A stretch of DNA of 64,000 nt, taken from Luteimonas cucumeris (lineage in GTDB: Bacteria; Pseudomonadota; Gammaproteobacteria; Xanthomonadales; Xanthomonadaceae). The notes beneath the pieces are model-generated. The model had not been told where the DNA came from, ran no database searches, and saw only the letters and a list, made by a program, of their open reading frames with translations. The position numbers and the translations under genes were made by a program. The stretch's first letter is position 1. Each line of letters opens with the position of its first letter. The stretch covers positions 124,001-188,000 of the forward strand of contig NZ_VLKN01000003.1 of the NCBI RefSeq assembly GCF_007830035.1. The letters are read 5' to 3'. Below are positions 54,345 through 63,519 of the stretch, one piece after another.

Positions 54345-56423
54345 CTACTCGAACTCGTAGTTCATGTCCGGTCCGGCCATCGCCAGGAAGTGGCCCTGCA
54401 CGTAATCGACGCCACTGCTGAACAGGAACGTCATGCTGGCTGCGTCCTGCACGAACTCGGCGATGCTGCGGATGTCGCCCTCGCGTGCAATTTTCGCGAT
54501 CTCGCGCACGCGCACCTGCTGTTCGTCGTTCTTGCTCAGGTCCTGCATGAAGCCGCGGTCGATCTTGACGAAATGCGGCTTGAAATGCGCCAGCAGCTGG
54601 ATCGAGTTGAGGCCGGAGCCGAACTGCTCCAGCCCGACCCGGCAGCCGAGCTTGGCGGCGCCGACGAGGAAGGCCTGCGCGGCCTTGAGGTGGGTGAACA
54701 CCTTGGATTCGGGCAGCTGCAGGATCAGGCACTCGCCCGCGGCGCGCTGCGATGCCAGCTGTTCGGAGATGAGATCGAGCAGGACGTTGTCGCCCAGCGA
54801 GGCCTGGGTGATCTTGACCAGCAACTGCACCGGTTTCCCGGCACGCGAGCGTTCGCCGATGATGCGGATCGCACGCTTCACCACCCAGCGATCGATTTCG
54901 GCGATCAGTCCGTGTTCCTCGGCGATCGGCAGGAACGCCTGCGGCTGCACCAGTTCGCCATCGCCGCCATCCAGGCGCAGGAAGCATTCGTACATCGCGC
55001 CGGGCTCGCCCTGCAGGCTGATCACCGGCTGGTAATGCAGCAGGAAACCATCCTCGTCGATGGCCTTGCGCAGGCGCGACACCCACGCTTCGATGCGTTC
55101 CTCCTCGGCGCGGTCCAGTGCGCCCGGATCGTAGAGCTCGACCCGGTTGCCGCCGACGCCAAGCGCGGACTGCAACCCTTCGCTGGCGCGGGCGAGGATC
55201 GGGGCCAGGCTGGCGTTGCGTTCGCTGATCTGCACGCCACCGATGCTCACGGTCATGCTGAGCGAGCGTGCACCGGCTTCGATGACGGCCTTGGCCAGGC
55301 CGGCGCGGATGTTCTCGGCCAGTTGCGCGGTGCGTGCATGATCGCTGTCGCGGGCCAGCACCGCGAAACTGTATTCGCCGAAGCGCGACGCCTCGTCGTC
55401 TTCGCCCAGCAGCGGTTGCAGGCGCTGCGCCAGGGCGGCGGCCAGCGCGTCGGCGGCGTCCAGGCCGATTTCCTGCAGCAACTGCTGGTGGTGGTCGGGT
55501 TCGATCAGCAGCAGGCCGTGATTGGCGCCGTTCTGCGCGGCTTCGGAGACGGCCGACTCCAGCGCATGCAGGAAGGTCTGGCGGTTGAGCAGGCCGGTGA
55601 CCTGGTCGCGGCGACGCAGTTCCTCGACTTCGCGCGCCAGTGCCGGGTCGGTTTCCTGGCGGCGCAGGACGATCTGCAGGCACGATTCGTCGTCGTAGGT
55701 GGCGGCCGTGAATTCCATCAAGGCCGGGAAGGTGTTGCCGTCGAGGCCGCGCGCTTCCAGGTCGTATCGCGGCGGCGGTGCCTCGCCCTTGCTCATGCCC
55801 TTCAGCAGCTGCTTGAAGCTGTCGACGTGCGCTGGTGCCACCAGGTCGAGCAGCGACATGCCTTCGATGTCGTCGAAGGATTCGAAGCCGAACATTTCCA
55901 GATAGGCGTCGTTGGCACGGATGTGCATGCCTTCATGCACATAGGCGATCGGGTCGCGCGAGGAGGTGATCAGCGCGTCGCAGCGGCGCTCGGTCTCGCG
56001 CATCTGCGCTTCCAGCCGGCGCAGGCCGCGTCGCGCCTCGAGATCGGTAAATTCGCTGCGGACCACGGTCTGCACGTGGTCGATGCGGCCGCGCAGCGCC
56101 ACGTTGCGTGCGCCCAGCGCCACGGCGTCGAGCAGGGCGGTATCGTCTAGCTTGTCCAGCAGCAGAATCAGTGGCAGATCCTTGCCGCTGGCGTCGAGGA
56201 TCGCCATCGTCTCGGCGGCACTGACCTGCTGCGCCGTCTTTGCGGCCAGTACCAGGTCCAGCGGCTGCGAGCCGACCATCGCCGCCAGCTGCGCGGCGTT
56301 CTCGGGACGCGACGGACGCACGGCGAGACCGCCATTGCGCAGGCCGCTGACGATGGCCTCGGCGTCCTCGACGCTGTCGTCCACCACCAGCAAGCGCACC
56401 GTCGTTTCCCTGCCTGTCTGCAT
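54345..56423 (-). CDS. fimX: FimX-like receiver-PAS-GGDEF-EAL protein
   Basis: FimX is a c-di-GMP-binding protein at the cell pole that promotes type IV pilus assembly and twitching. The 692-residue protein has the FimX order and length: a receiver-like domain (about 10-125; LLVVDDSVEDAEAIVSG), PAS (about 145-265), a degenerate GGDEF (SRFGEYSFAVLARD in place of GGDEF) and a degenerate EAL (MYECFLRLDG in place of EALLR). It therefore should bind but not make or cleave c-di-GMP. PHFVKIDRGFMQDL and DYVQGHFLAM are the remaining EAL landmarks. The receiver lacks part of the acidic site. Identification rests on architecture and motifs. Confidence 0.88.
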   Translation of the reverse strand: MQTGRETTVRLLVVDDSVEDAEAIVSGLRNGGLAVRPSRPENAAQLAAMVGSQPLDLVLAAKTAQQVSAAETMAILDASGKDLPLILLLDKLDDTALLDAVALGARNVALRGRIDHVQTVVRSEFTDLEARRGLRRLEAQMRETERRCDALITSSRDPIAYVHEGMHIRANDAYLEMFGFESFDDIEGMSLLDLVAPAHVDSFKQLLKGMSKGEAPPPRYDLEARGLDGNTFPALMEFTAATYDDESCLQIVLRRQETDPALAREVEELRRRDQVTGLLNRQTFLHALESAVSEAAQNGANHGLLLIEPDHHQQLLQEIGLDAADALAAALAQRLQPLLGEDDEASRFGEYSFAVLARDSDHARTAQLAENIRAGLAKAVIEAGARSLSMTVSIGGVQISERNASLAPILARASEGLQSALGVGGNRVELYDPGALDRAEEERIEAWVSRLRKAIDEDGFLLHYQPVISLQGEPGAMYECFLRLDGGDGELVQPQAFLPIAEEHGLIAEIDRWVVKRAIRIIGERSRAGKPVQLLVKITQASLGDNVLLDLISEQLASQRAAGECLILQLPESKVFTHLKAAQAFLVGAAKLGCRVGLEQFGSGLNSIQLLAHFKPHFVKIDRGFMQDLSKNDEQQVRVREIAKIAREGDIRSIAEFVQDAASMTFLFSSGVDYVQGHFLAMAGPDMNYEFE

Positions 56424-56511
56424 CCGCTAGCTCCCCGGGGTCACTGGGCCAGCCGCCAAAATACATCAAACCATCGATGCAATACATTGATGCAGTGGGA
56501 AAAACGCTCGA

Positions 56512-57528
56512 TCAGAGCGCGCGCTTCGCACTGTCGCCGGCGACCTCGCGGACCAGCTTCGGCACCAGGTAACCCGGCAACGCAGCGACCAGCGCGGCGT
56601 GCAGGTCGCGGGCACGGTCGTCGGCAACTTCGAAATGCGCCGCGCCGGCCACCCGGTCGAGCTGGTGCAGGTAGTAGGGCAGCACGCCGGCCGCGTAGCC
56701 GCGTTCGCACAGCGCGGCGAGGGCTTCGGCGGAATCGTTGACGCCGCGCAGCAGCACCGCCTGGTTGAGCAGGGTGGCGCCGCTATCGCGCAGCCGCGCC
56801 AGCGCGGTATCGACCGCGGCATCGAACTCGTGGGCGTGGTTGGCGTGGATGACGACCGCCACCGGCCAGGGCAGGCTGCGGAGCCAGGCGAGCAGGGCAT
56901 CGTCGACGCGTTCCGGCAGCACCACCGGCAGGCGCGTATGCAGGCGCAGCCGGCGCACGTGCGGGATCGCGGCCAGCGCGCGGGTCAGTTCCTCAAGTTT
57001 TGCGGTCGCCAGCGACAGCGGATCGCCGCCGGACAGGATCACCTCGTCGATGCTGCTGTCGGCCTGGATCACGGCGACTGCCGCCTGCCAGCCGTCGCGC
57101 GCAGCGGTTTCGTCCGCGTACGGGAAATGACGGCGGAAACAGTAACGGCAATGCACCGCGCAGCTGCCGGTGGCGACCAGCAGGGCGCGGCCGCGATACT
57201 TCCGGATCACGCCTTCGGCCGCGCGCGCGGCGGCGTCGCCGACCGCATCCAGCCCGAAACCCGGCACCACCCGGGTTTCGTCGATGATCGGCAGCACCTG
57301 GCGCAGCAGGGGGTCATCGGGGTCGCCGTGGCGCATGCGGGCCACGAATCCGCGGGGTACGCGCAGCGGAAACTGCGCCGCGGCCGCATCCGGGATGGTG
57401 GCCGCCAGAGCATCCAGGCTGAGCATGGACAGCAGTTCCCGTGGATCGCGCACGGCGTCACGCCAGAGCTGCTGCCAGCGCGGCGCCGGAACGGCCACGT
57501 GTAGGGGGATGGGGGCTGCGGTTATCAT
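56512..57528 (-). CDS. epmB: EF-P (R)-beta-lysylation protein, radical SAM 2,3-aminomutase
   Basis: EpmB turns (S)-alpha-lysine to (R)-beta-lysine, which EpmA attaches to elongation factor P. The 338-residue product has the radical-SAM cluster motif [52 protein letters not shown] and [15 protein letters not shown]. It is shorter than clostridial lysine 2,3-aminomutase, as expected for EpmB. ATG 57528 gives [10 protein letters not shown]; a longer start at 57582 is less likely. It is divergent from efp (110 bp), the target of the pathway. epmA was not found in the window. Confidence 0.94.
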   Translation of the reverse strand: MITAAPIPLHVAVPAPRWQQLWRDAVRDPRELLSMLSLDALAATIPDAAAAQFPLRVPRGFVARMRHGDPDDPLLRQVLPIIDETRVVPGFGLDAVGDAAARAAEGVIRKYRGRALLVATGSCAVHCRYCFRRHFPYADETAARDGWQAAVAVIQADSSIDEVILSGGDPLSLATAKLEELTRALAAIPHVRRLRLHTRLPVVLPERVDDALLAWLRSLPWPVAVVIHANHAHEFDAAVDTALARLRDSGATLLNQAVLLRGVNDSAEALAALCERGYAAGVLPYYLHQLDRVAGAAHFEVADDRARDLHAALVAALPGYLVPKLVREVAGDSAKRAL

Positions 57529-57638
57529 TTGCGCCTTGGAATCATTGCCGCAGGCCGCGGATGCGGTCCGGCCAGCCTCCATTCTATTCGTCGCACCTCC
57601 GGCTGCGGCGGATTCCCCTCTATCCGCAGGAGTTGCAG

Positions 57639-58205
57639 ATGGCCAGCTATGGCATGAACGACGTCAAGACCGGGCAGAAGATTCTGGTCAACAACGAGCC
57701 TTGCATCATCACCGAGACCGAGTACGTCAAGCCGGGCAAGGGCCAGGCGTTCACCCGCATCAAGTACCGCTTCATCAAGTCCGGCCGCGTGGTCGAAATG
57801 ACGATGAAGGCGACCGACTCGGTGGAAGTGGCGGACGTGGTCGACACCGACATGCAGTTCCTGTATTCGGACGGCGAACACTGGCATTTCATGCAGCAGG
57901 AAACCTTCGAGCAGGTCCAGGCGGACAAGGCCGGCGTCGGCGACGCGGCCAAGTACCTCAAGGGCGAGGAGGATTGCGTGGTCACGCTGTGGAACGGCAC
58001 GCCGATCGCGGTGCAGCCACCGAACTTCGTCGAGCTCAAGATCACCGAGACCGATCCCGGCGTGCGCGGAGACACCTCCGGCGGCGGCGGCAAGCCTGCG
58101 ACGCTGGAAACCGGCGCCGTGGTCCGCGTGCCGCTGTTCGTCAACCAGGACGAAATCATCAAGGTCGATACGCGCAGTGGCGAGTACGTCAGCCGCGTGA
58201 AGTGA
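57639..58205 (+). CDS. efp: translation elongation factor P
   Basis: EF-P relieves ribosome stalling at proline runs. The 188-residue protein has the N-terminal KOW-like domain with the lysine to be modified in [17 protein letters not shown] (position 34), followed by two OB-fold domains. The C-terminus ([20 protein letters not shown]) is the EF-P signature. CAGGAG precedes ATG 57639. A strong hairpin terminator follows. The divergent epmB gene supplies the beta-lysine, so modification of the E. coli type is likely. Confidence 0.98.
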   Translation: MASYGMNDVKTGQKILVNNEPCIITETEYVKPGKGQAFTRIKYRFIKSGRVVEMTMKATDSVEVADVVDTDMQFLYSDGEHWHFMQQETFEQVQADKAGVGDAAKYLKGEEDCVVTLWNGTPIAVQPPNFVELKITETDPGVRGDTSGGGGKPATLETGAVVRVPLFVNQDEIIKVDTRSGEYVSRVK

Positions 58206-58214
58206 CGATTCGGC

Positions 58215-58240
58215 CCGTGTCCGCAAAGCGGACACGGCTT
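58215..58240 (+). terminator. intrinsic terminator after efp
   Basis: CCGTGTCCGC-AAA-GCGGACACGG is a perfect ten-base stem starting nine bases after the efp stop codon, followed by CTTTG. The T-run is short. Confidence 0.7.
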
Positions 58241-58249
58241 TGCCAAATC

Positions 58250-58345
58250 GTCATCCCGAGCGCAGCGAAGGATCTGCTATTCGCTCCCAGTGCTTATTGT
58301 TCGCGACAAGACACAGGTTCCTCACCAAGTTCGGAATGACAGCGT
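58250..58345. repeat. dispersed repeat with inverted ends
   Basis: The segment begins CGTCATCCCGAGCGCAGCGA and ends AAGTTCGGAATGACAGC; the ends GTCATCCCGA and TCGGAATGAC are inverted with one mismatch. This CATCCCGAGCGCAGCGAAGG sequence is a familiar interspersed element in GC-rich bacteria. It lies just upstream of mtaD. Confidence 0.6.
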
Positions 58346-58351
58346 GAAGGC

Positions 58352-59692
58352 ATGACGGATACACCGGTTCCCCAATCCTGCGACCTCCTCATCGAAGCCG
58401 GCTTCGTCATTCCGGTCGAGCCGCACGGCGTGGTGCTGGAAGACCACGCCGTCGCAGTACGCGATGGTGTCATCGTCGCGATCCTGCCGACGCACGACGC
58501 CCGTACCCGCTTCGAAGCGAAAGAAACCGCATCACGCCCCGATGCCGCACTGATCCCGGGGCTGGTCAACGCCCATACGCACAACCCGATGACGCTGCTG
58601 CGCGGCGTCGCCGACGACCTGCCGCTCAAGGTATGGCTGCAGGAACACATCTGGCCTATCGAGGCCGCGGTGATGGGGCCTGATTTCGTCGCCGACGGCG
58701 TCACCCTGGCGATCGCCGAGATGTTGCGCGGTGGCACCACCAGCTGCAACGAGAACTATTTCTTCCCCGACGTGCAGGCGGCCACCTACCGGCGTTACGG
58801 CTTCCGCGCGCGCGTCGGCCTGCCGGTGATCGACTTCCCGACCGCCTGGGCCAGTTCGGACGATGAATACTTCGACCGCGCCGGCGAGGTCCACGACCAG
58901 TGGCGCGACGATGCACTGATCGCCACCGCGTTCGCGCCGCATGCGCCGTACACGGTGTCGGACGCGAATTTCGAACGCATCCGCATGCTGGCCGATCAGC
59001 TCGACGTGCCGGTGCATCTGCACCTGCACGAGACCGCGCAGGAGGTCGCGCAGTCGCAGCAGCAGCATGGCCAGCGGCCGCTGGCGCGGATGGATCGGCT
59101 GGGCCTGGTCAACGACCGCCTGATCGCGGTGCACATGACGCAGCTGACGCCGGGCGAAATCGCCTTGTGCGCCGAGCGCGGCGTGTCGGTGGTGCATTGC
59201 CCGGAGTCCAACCTCAAGCTCGCTTCCGGCTTCTGCCCGGCCTGCGCGTTGCAGCGCGCAGGCGTCAACCTGGCCCTCGGTACCGATGGCGCGGCCAGCA
59301 ACAACGACCTGGACATGTTCGGCGAAGCGCGTACCGCCGCGATCCTGGCCAAGGCGGTCGCCGACGATGCCGCCGGTTTCGACGCCTTCAGCGCATTGCG
59401 CGCGGCCACGCTGGCAGGCGCCAGGGCGATCGGTTTCGACGACCGCGTCGGTTCGATCGAACCGGGCAAGCAGGCCGACCTGGTATGCATCGATCTGTCT
59501 GCGCTGGAAACGCAGCCGCTGCACCACGTGGTGTCGCAACTGGTCTACGCGACCGGCCGCCACCAGGTCAGCGATGTGTGGATCGCGGGCAAACCGAAAT
59601 TGCGCGACCGCGAGCTGGTCGAGATGGATGTGGCCGAGATCATCGCCAACGTGAAGCAGTGGCGCGAAAGGATCGCGGTGATCGGTCGGTGA
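58352..59692 (+). CDS. mtaD: 5-methylthioadenosine/S-adenosylhomocysteine deaminase-type amidohydrolase
   Basis: A 446-residue amidohydrolase. It has LIPGLVNAHTHNPMTLLRG with the first two histidine ligands, HLHLHETAQEVAQS with the third, VHMTQLTPGEIALC, VHCPESNLKLASGFCP and LGTDGAASNNDLDMFGEART with the metal-bound aspartate. The QxxHxxT and SNNDLDMF patterns are those of TrzN/MtaD enzymes, which deaminate methylthioadenosine and S-adenosylhomocysteine. Substrate range is predicted by family. The gene is followed by a repeat and ubiG, whose reaction makes S-adenosylhomocysteine; the pairing is suggestive. Confidence 0.88.
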   Translation: MTDTPVPQSCDLLIEAGFVIPVEPHGVVLEDHAVAVRDGVIVAILPTHDARTRFEAKETASRPDAALIPGLVNAHTHNPMTLLRGVADDLPLKVWLQEHIWPIEAAVMGPDFVADGVTLAIAEMLRGGTTSCNENYFFPDVQAATYRRYGFRARVGLPVIDFPTAWASSDDEYFDRAGEVHDQWRDDALIATAFAPHAPYTVSDANFERIRMLADQLDVPVHLHLHETAQEVAQSQQQHGQRPLARMDRLGLVNDRLIAVHMTQLTPGEIALCAERGVSVVHCPESNLKLASGFCPACALQRAGVNLALGTDGAASNNDLDMFGEARTAAILAKAVADDAAGFDAFSALRAATLAGARAIGFDDRVGSIEPGKQADLVCIDLSALETQPLHHVVSQLVYATGRHQVSDVWIAGKPKLRDRELVEMDVAEIIANVKQWRERIAVIGR

Positions 59693-59722
59693 ATTCCAGG
59701 ACGCAGCGTATTCTTGTTTGTT

Positions 59723-59823
59723 GTCATCCCGGCGATAGCCGGGGCCCATTTTGATCTTGTCTCGAAGTGGTCGTGCCATGAACAACAACAGCAAAAATGG
59801 ATCCCGGCTTTCGCCGGGATGAC
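59723..59823. repeat. dispersed repeat with inverted ends, between mtaD and ubiG
   Basis: The left end GTCATCCCGGCGATAGCCGG and the right end ATCCCGGCTTTCGCCGGGATGAC are inverted copies. The inner bases (CCATTTT and AAAATGG) continue the pairing, with two or three mismatches overall. The 101-base element would fold into a long hairpin in mtaD-ubiG transcripts. The CATCCCGGC sequence is a common interspersed repeat. Confidence 0.7.
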
Positions 59824-59841
59824 GGAAGGTAGAGTGTTCGA

Positions 59842-60576
59842 ATGGACAGCACCGGCGCCAACAACGACAACTTCAGCCAGGCCGAGCTCGACAAGTTCGG
59901 CGCGCTCGCCAACCGCTGGTGGGATCCACAAGGCCCGCAGAAGGCGTTGCACGCACTCAACCCCGCGCGCCTGGGCTACGTTGCCGCGCGCACGCCGTTG
60001 CCCGGCGCGACCGTGCTCGATGTCGGTTGTGGTGGCGGCCTGCTCAGCGAGGCGCTGGCGAAGGCGGGTGCACAGGTGACGGCGATCGATCTGGCGCCGG
60101 AACTGATCCGTATCGCCAAGCTGCATCGTCTCGAATCCGGCGTCGAAGTGGACTATCGACTCAGTCCGGTGGAAACGCTGGCGGAGGAGCAGCCTGGCCG
60201 CTACGACGCGATCACCTGCATGGAAATGCTCGAGCACGTGCCCGATCCGGCGGCGATCCTAATGGCCTGCGCCACACTGCTCAAGCCGGGTGGACGCCTG
60301 TTCGTGTCGACGCTCAACCGCACGCCGGCGGCGTTTGCGCTGGCGATCGTCGGCGCCGAATACATCGCCGGCTTGCTGCCGAAAGGCACGCACCAGTACC
60401 GTGAATTCATCAAGCCATCCGAACTGGCCGCCTGGCTTCGCGCGGCCGGACTCGACCTGGAAGATGTCAGCGGCCTGATGTACGAGCCTTGGCGCAATGC
60501 CGCGCGCGTGATCTCGCGCACCGACGTCAATTACCTCGCCTGCGCGGTGAAGCCGGGAACCGGGAATGCGGCATAG
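59842..60576 (+). CDS. ubiG: ubiquinone biosynthesis O-methyltransferase
   Basis: UbiG performs both O-methylation steps of ubiquinone synthesis. The 244-residue class I SAM methyltransferase has the N-terminal [20 protein letters not shown], the SAM site [51 protein letters not shown] and the membrane-binding [20 protein letters not shown]. This pattern and the length match UbiG well. It overlaps gph by 11 bases, so the pair is co-translated. mtaD lies upstream. Confidence 0.96.
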   Translation: MDSTGANNDNFSQAELDKFGALANRWWDPQGPQKALHALNPARLGYVAARTPLPGATVLDVGCGGGLLSEALAKAGAQVTAIDLAPELIRIAKLHRLESGVEVDYRLSPVETLAEEQPGRYDAITCMEMLEHVPDPAAILMACATLLKPGGRLFVSTLNRTPAAFALAIVGAEYIAGLLPKGTHQYREFIKPSELAAWLRAAGLDLEDVSGLMYEPWRNAARVISRTDVNYLACAVKPGTGNAA

Positions 60577-61276
60577 GGTCCTGGAACGACAGGGTGGGGC
60601 TACGCGTTTTCCGCGACTGGTGCTGTTCGATCTCGATGGCACGCTGCTCGACAGCGCGCCGGACATGCTGGCCACCGTCAACGCCCTGCGCACCGAACGT
60701 GGGGAAGCGGCCATGGTGCTCGAGGAACTGCGCCCGCACGTGTCGAAAGGCTCGCGCGCGATGTTGGCGGCGGCGTTCGCACGCGATACCGATGCGCAGC
60801 GCGAGGCGATGGTCGCCCCGTTCCTGGCGCGCTACGAAGCCGAACTGGCATTGCATGGGCACCTGTTCGACGGCATCGAGGAACTGCTGGCCGCGATCGA
60901 GGCCGACGGTGCGCGCTGGGGCATCGTCACCAACAAGCCCGAATACCTGGCCCGTCTGCTATTGCCGTTGCTGGGCTGGCAGACGCGCTGCGCAATCCTG
61001 ATCGGCGGCGACACGCTGCCGCAACGCAAGCCGCATCCACTGCCGCTGCTGCACGCGGCGCAGGCCCTGGGTATTGCGCCGGAGGATTGCGTCTACGTCG
61101 GCGACGACGAGCGCGACATCATCGCCGCGCGCGCTGCCGGCATGCCTTCCGTGGTCGCGCTGTGGGGTTACCGCCTGCCGGACGACGCGCCGGAACGTTG
61201 GGGTGGTGATGTCATGCTCGAATCGCCACGCGACCTGCTCGACACGGCGGCGTGGCCGTCGCATTCGCCCGCGTGA
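60566..61276 (+). CDS. gph: phosphoglycolate phosphatase (HAD family)
   Basis: This HAD hydrolase has 236 residues. It has [17 protein letters not shown] (nucleophile Asp and acid Asp), [16 protein letters not shown] (motif II), [15 protein letters not shown] (motif III lysine) and [19 protein letters not shown] (motif IV). The cap domain is of the Gph/C1 type, and the ubiG-gph order is common in gammaproteobacteria. It would clear 2-phosphoglycolate from DNA repair or photorespiration-like reactions. The ATG at 60566 lies inside ubiG; a start a few codons later is possible. It overlaps the next gene by four bases (GTGA). Confidence 0.88.
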   Translation: MRHRVLERQGGATRFPRLVLFDLDGTLLDSAPDMLATVNALRTERGEAAMVLEELRPHVSKGSRAMLAAAFARDTDAQREAMVAPFLARYEAELALHGHLFDGIEELLAAIEADGARWGIVTNKPEYLARLLLPLLGWQTRCAILIGGDTLPQRKPHPLPLLHAAQALGIAPEDCVYVGDDERDIIAARAAGMPSVVALWGYRLPDDAPERWGGDVMLESPRDLLDTAAWPSHSPA

Positions 61277-61917
61277 GCGATCCGGTCGCGCTCGATGGTT
61301 TCATCGGCAAGTGGCGCGAGCGCTGGCCGGAATGGGCCGTGGCCGAAGTGTTCGTGCCGGCGCAGCAACGGCAGCTGGTGACGGCCTGGTTTGCGCTGCT
61401 GCAGGAACTGACCGATGCGGCCTGGGCCGGCGACGATCCGACGCCGGGCAGCGCCAAGCTGGGTTGGTGGCAGGAAGAATTGCAGGGCTGGTCGCTGGGC
61501 CGGCGTCGCCACCCACTGGGTACGGTGCTGCAGCGCCACGACGCGCCCTGGGCAGAGCTTGCCTCGGCCTTGGCGTCGTTGCGCGCGAGCCGTGATTTGC
61601 CGGCCGGAACAGGATCGGCACTCGCTGCATTGGATATTTTCGCAGCGGCCGTGGCAGCGCTCGAACGGGCGCTGTTCATCGCCGAAAACAGCGCCGCCGG
61701 CACTGCGAACGTTGCCGCGACCCTGCTCGCGGTCCATCCCCGCTGGTCGGGCAGGGACGCCGATCACATCCGCGATCTGCTCGCGCAATGGCCTGTGCGT
61801 GAAGGCCCGCGGCCGCGGCGGATCATCGCTGCCCTGGCCCGTGCGCGACTGGGCCGCACGACCGCCGTGCCGGCCTGGCGCGTGCTGTGGACCGCCTGGG
61901 GCGCCGCCCGGCACTGA
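61273..61917 (+). CDS. squalene/phytoene-synthase-like protein lacking the catalytic aspartates
   Basis: A 214-residue all-helical protein. LGWWQEELQGWSLGRRRHPL is close to the conserved ARLxWWREEL...HP segment of trans-isoprenyl (squalene/phytoene) synthases. However, the DxxxD motifs needed to bind the diphosphate are not seen, so it is probably not an active synthase. It may be a structural relative with a lost activity. The GTG at 61273 overlaps the gph stop codon by four bases; a longer GTG start at 61252 is possible. It always appears to sit after gph in this group as far as I recall, which suggests conserved co-function. Confidence 0.6.
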   Translation: MSDPVALDGFIGKWRERWPEWAVAEVFVPAQQRQLVTAWFALLQELTDAAWAGDDPTPGSAKLGWWQEELQGWSLGRRRHPLGTVLQRHDAPWAELASALASLRASRDLPAGTGSALAALDIFAAAVAALERALFIAENSAAGTANVAATLLAVHPRWSGRDADHIRDLLAQWPVREGPRPRRIIAALARARLGRTTAVPAWRVLWTAWGAARH

Positions 61918-61991
61918 GCGTTGCGCAGGCGTTGCCTTGCGGGCCGCTACAATGGCCGCATTGTCTGGTTTCGAATTCTGCGGGAAACGCC

Positions 61992-62924
61992 GTGTCTTCC
62001 TCTCCCTCGATCCCCTCGCGCCTGCCCGATGTCGCCGACGACGCCGTCGCGCTCGCCCGCCAGCTCAGCTGGGTGGGCATGGACCGCATCGCGTTGCCGC
62101 TGCGCGTGCACGGCGCCGATGGCGATACGCTGCAGGTGGCCGCTTCTATCGATGCGGCGGTCAACCTGCAGGATGCCGGCGCGCGTGGCATCCACATGTC
62201 GCGGCTGTACCTGCGCCTGCAGGACGCCTTCGCCGGCGAGGCGCTGACTCCGGCCGGCCTGCGCCGCGTGCTGCAGGACATGGTCGAATCGCAGCGAGGC
62301 CTGTCGACGGCGGCGCGGCTGGTGATCCGCTACGACCTCCTGCTCAAGCGCCGTGCGCTGGCCAGTGAACATAGCGGCTGGAAGAACTATCCGGTCGAGA
62401 TCGAGGCCACGCTGCGCGACGGGCACCTGAAGCTGGCCGTCGCGTTCGCGGCCGAATACTCCAGCACCTGTCCGGCATCGGCGGCATTGTCACGTCAGCT
62501 CAATGCCGAGCGTTTCGCCGAGGACTTCGCCAACGCGCATCCGCTGTCGACCGGCGTGGTCAGCGAATGGCTGCATTCCGAGCGCGGCTTGGCGGCCACA
62601 CCGCATGCCCAGCGCAGCCGCGCCGACGTGCGGGTCGAACTGCGCGCGGCCTTCGACGAACTGCCGTTCACAGCGTTGATCGACAGCGTCGAGCAGGCAG
62701 TCGGTACGCCGGTGCAGACCGCGGTCAAGCGCGAGGACGAACAGGCCTTCGCGCGTCTCAATGCCGAGAACCTGATGTTCTGCGAGGACGCCGCTCGGCG
62801 CGTCGCCGCCGCCTTGGCCGATGACGCGCGGGTCGATCGCTATGACGTGACCGTATCGCATTTCGAGAGCCTGCATGCGCACGATGCGGTGGCGAGGGTT
62901 TCGGGCGTGGGCAACCGCTCGTAG
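61992..62924 (+). CDS. folE2: GTP cyclohydrolase IB
   Basis: FolE2 converts GTP to dihydroneopterin triphosphate, the first step of tetrahydrofolate (and queuosine) synthesis, independent of zinc-type FolE. The 310-residue product has SWVGMDRIALPLRVHG, GARGIHMSRLYLRLQDAF, the metal-ligand cysteine in YSSTCPASAALSRQL, AHPLSTGVVSEWL and the HAQRSRADVRVELRAAF segment. The usual CPCSK is replaced by CPASA. The GTG at 61992 (VSSSPSIPSRLPDV) gives the family length; CGGGA lies upstream. Folate neighbours are absent. Confidence 0.9.
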   Translation: MSSSPSIPSRLPDVADDAVALARQLSWVGMDRIALPLRVHGADGDTLQVAASIDAAVNLQDAGARGIHMSRLYLRLQDAFAGEALTPAGLRRVLQDMVESQRGLSTAARLVIRYDLLLKRRALASEHSGWKNYPVEIEATLRDGHLKLAVAFAAEYSSTCPASAALSRQLNAERFAEDFANAHPLSTGVVSEWLHSERGLAATPHAQRSRADVRVELRAAFDELPFTALIDSVEQAVGTPVQTAVKREDEQAFARLNAENLMFCEDAARRVAAALADDARVDRYDVTVSHFESLHAHDAVARVSGVGNRS

Positions 62925-63519
62925 CCGTCGTTCTCGCGTAGACGGCAGCCCAGAGGGCTTGCATTGCTCGTTCCTGTGAACGCCGGGATCCTGCTCAGCT
63001 GCTTTTGCTGCAAAGTGCAGAGCTTCCGCCTTGCGGCGGGTCACTTTCTTTGCTGGCCCAAAGAAAGTAACCAAAGAAAGGGCCTGAAGCCCGAATGGCA
63101 TTCGTTGCGTACGACGATTAGGGCCCTAGTCGCTTTCGTCGCGACCATTGCTCCTGTTCCAGCTTCGACATTGAAATGCGACCGCTGCCGTCAGTCGATT
63201 CGTGACGAGATCAGTTGGCGTTGTTGGGCGATGGCTGAGCTGCGACTTAGCAATCGCTACGAGCGAATTTTGGTCGAGACCTTGTCAGGTACGCCACTGT
63301 CGTTGCTATGGCTTTTGCGCCGCGAGCGAGACGACACAAATCGGCTTCTGGCCCTTTCTTTGGTTACTTTCTTTGGGCCAGCAAAGAAAGTGACCCGGCG
63401 AAGCCGGAAGCTTTGGGCCTTCTTGTCTAGCACGGTGCCGTACAGTTGCACTGTGATCTATGCCGATCATTACCTCTTGATCATGGCTCGCCGCGCCGCG
63501 GAACCAAAGAAGGCAGTGG
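62925..63519. other. 595-base region without credible genes
   Basis: It holds the inverted-repeat element described at 63021-63413. Open frames here that read FLCWPKESNQRKG come from that repeat and are not genes. I see no terminator with a T-run for folE2 in this stretch. Confidence 0.7.
63021..63413. repeat. large dispersed inverted repeat
   Basis: The arms 63021-63084 and 63351-63413 are nearly identical in inverted order (AGCTTCCG...GGGTCACTTTCTTTGCTGGC...AAAGGGCC). About 266 bases of unrelated sequence lie between. The arm sequence is a known interspersed element in Xanthomonads. The two arms could form a cruciform or a long RNA stem. Confidence 0.8.
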
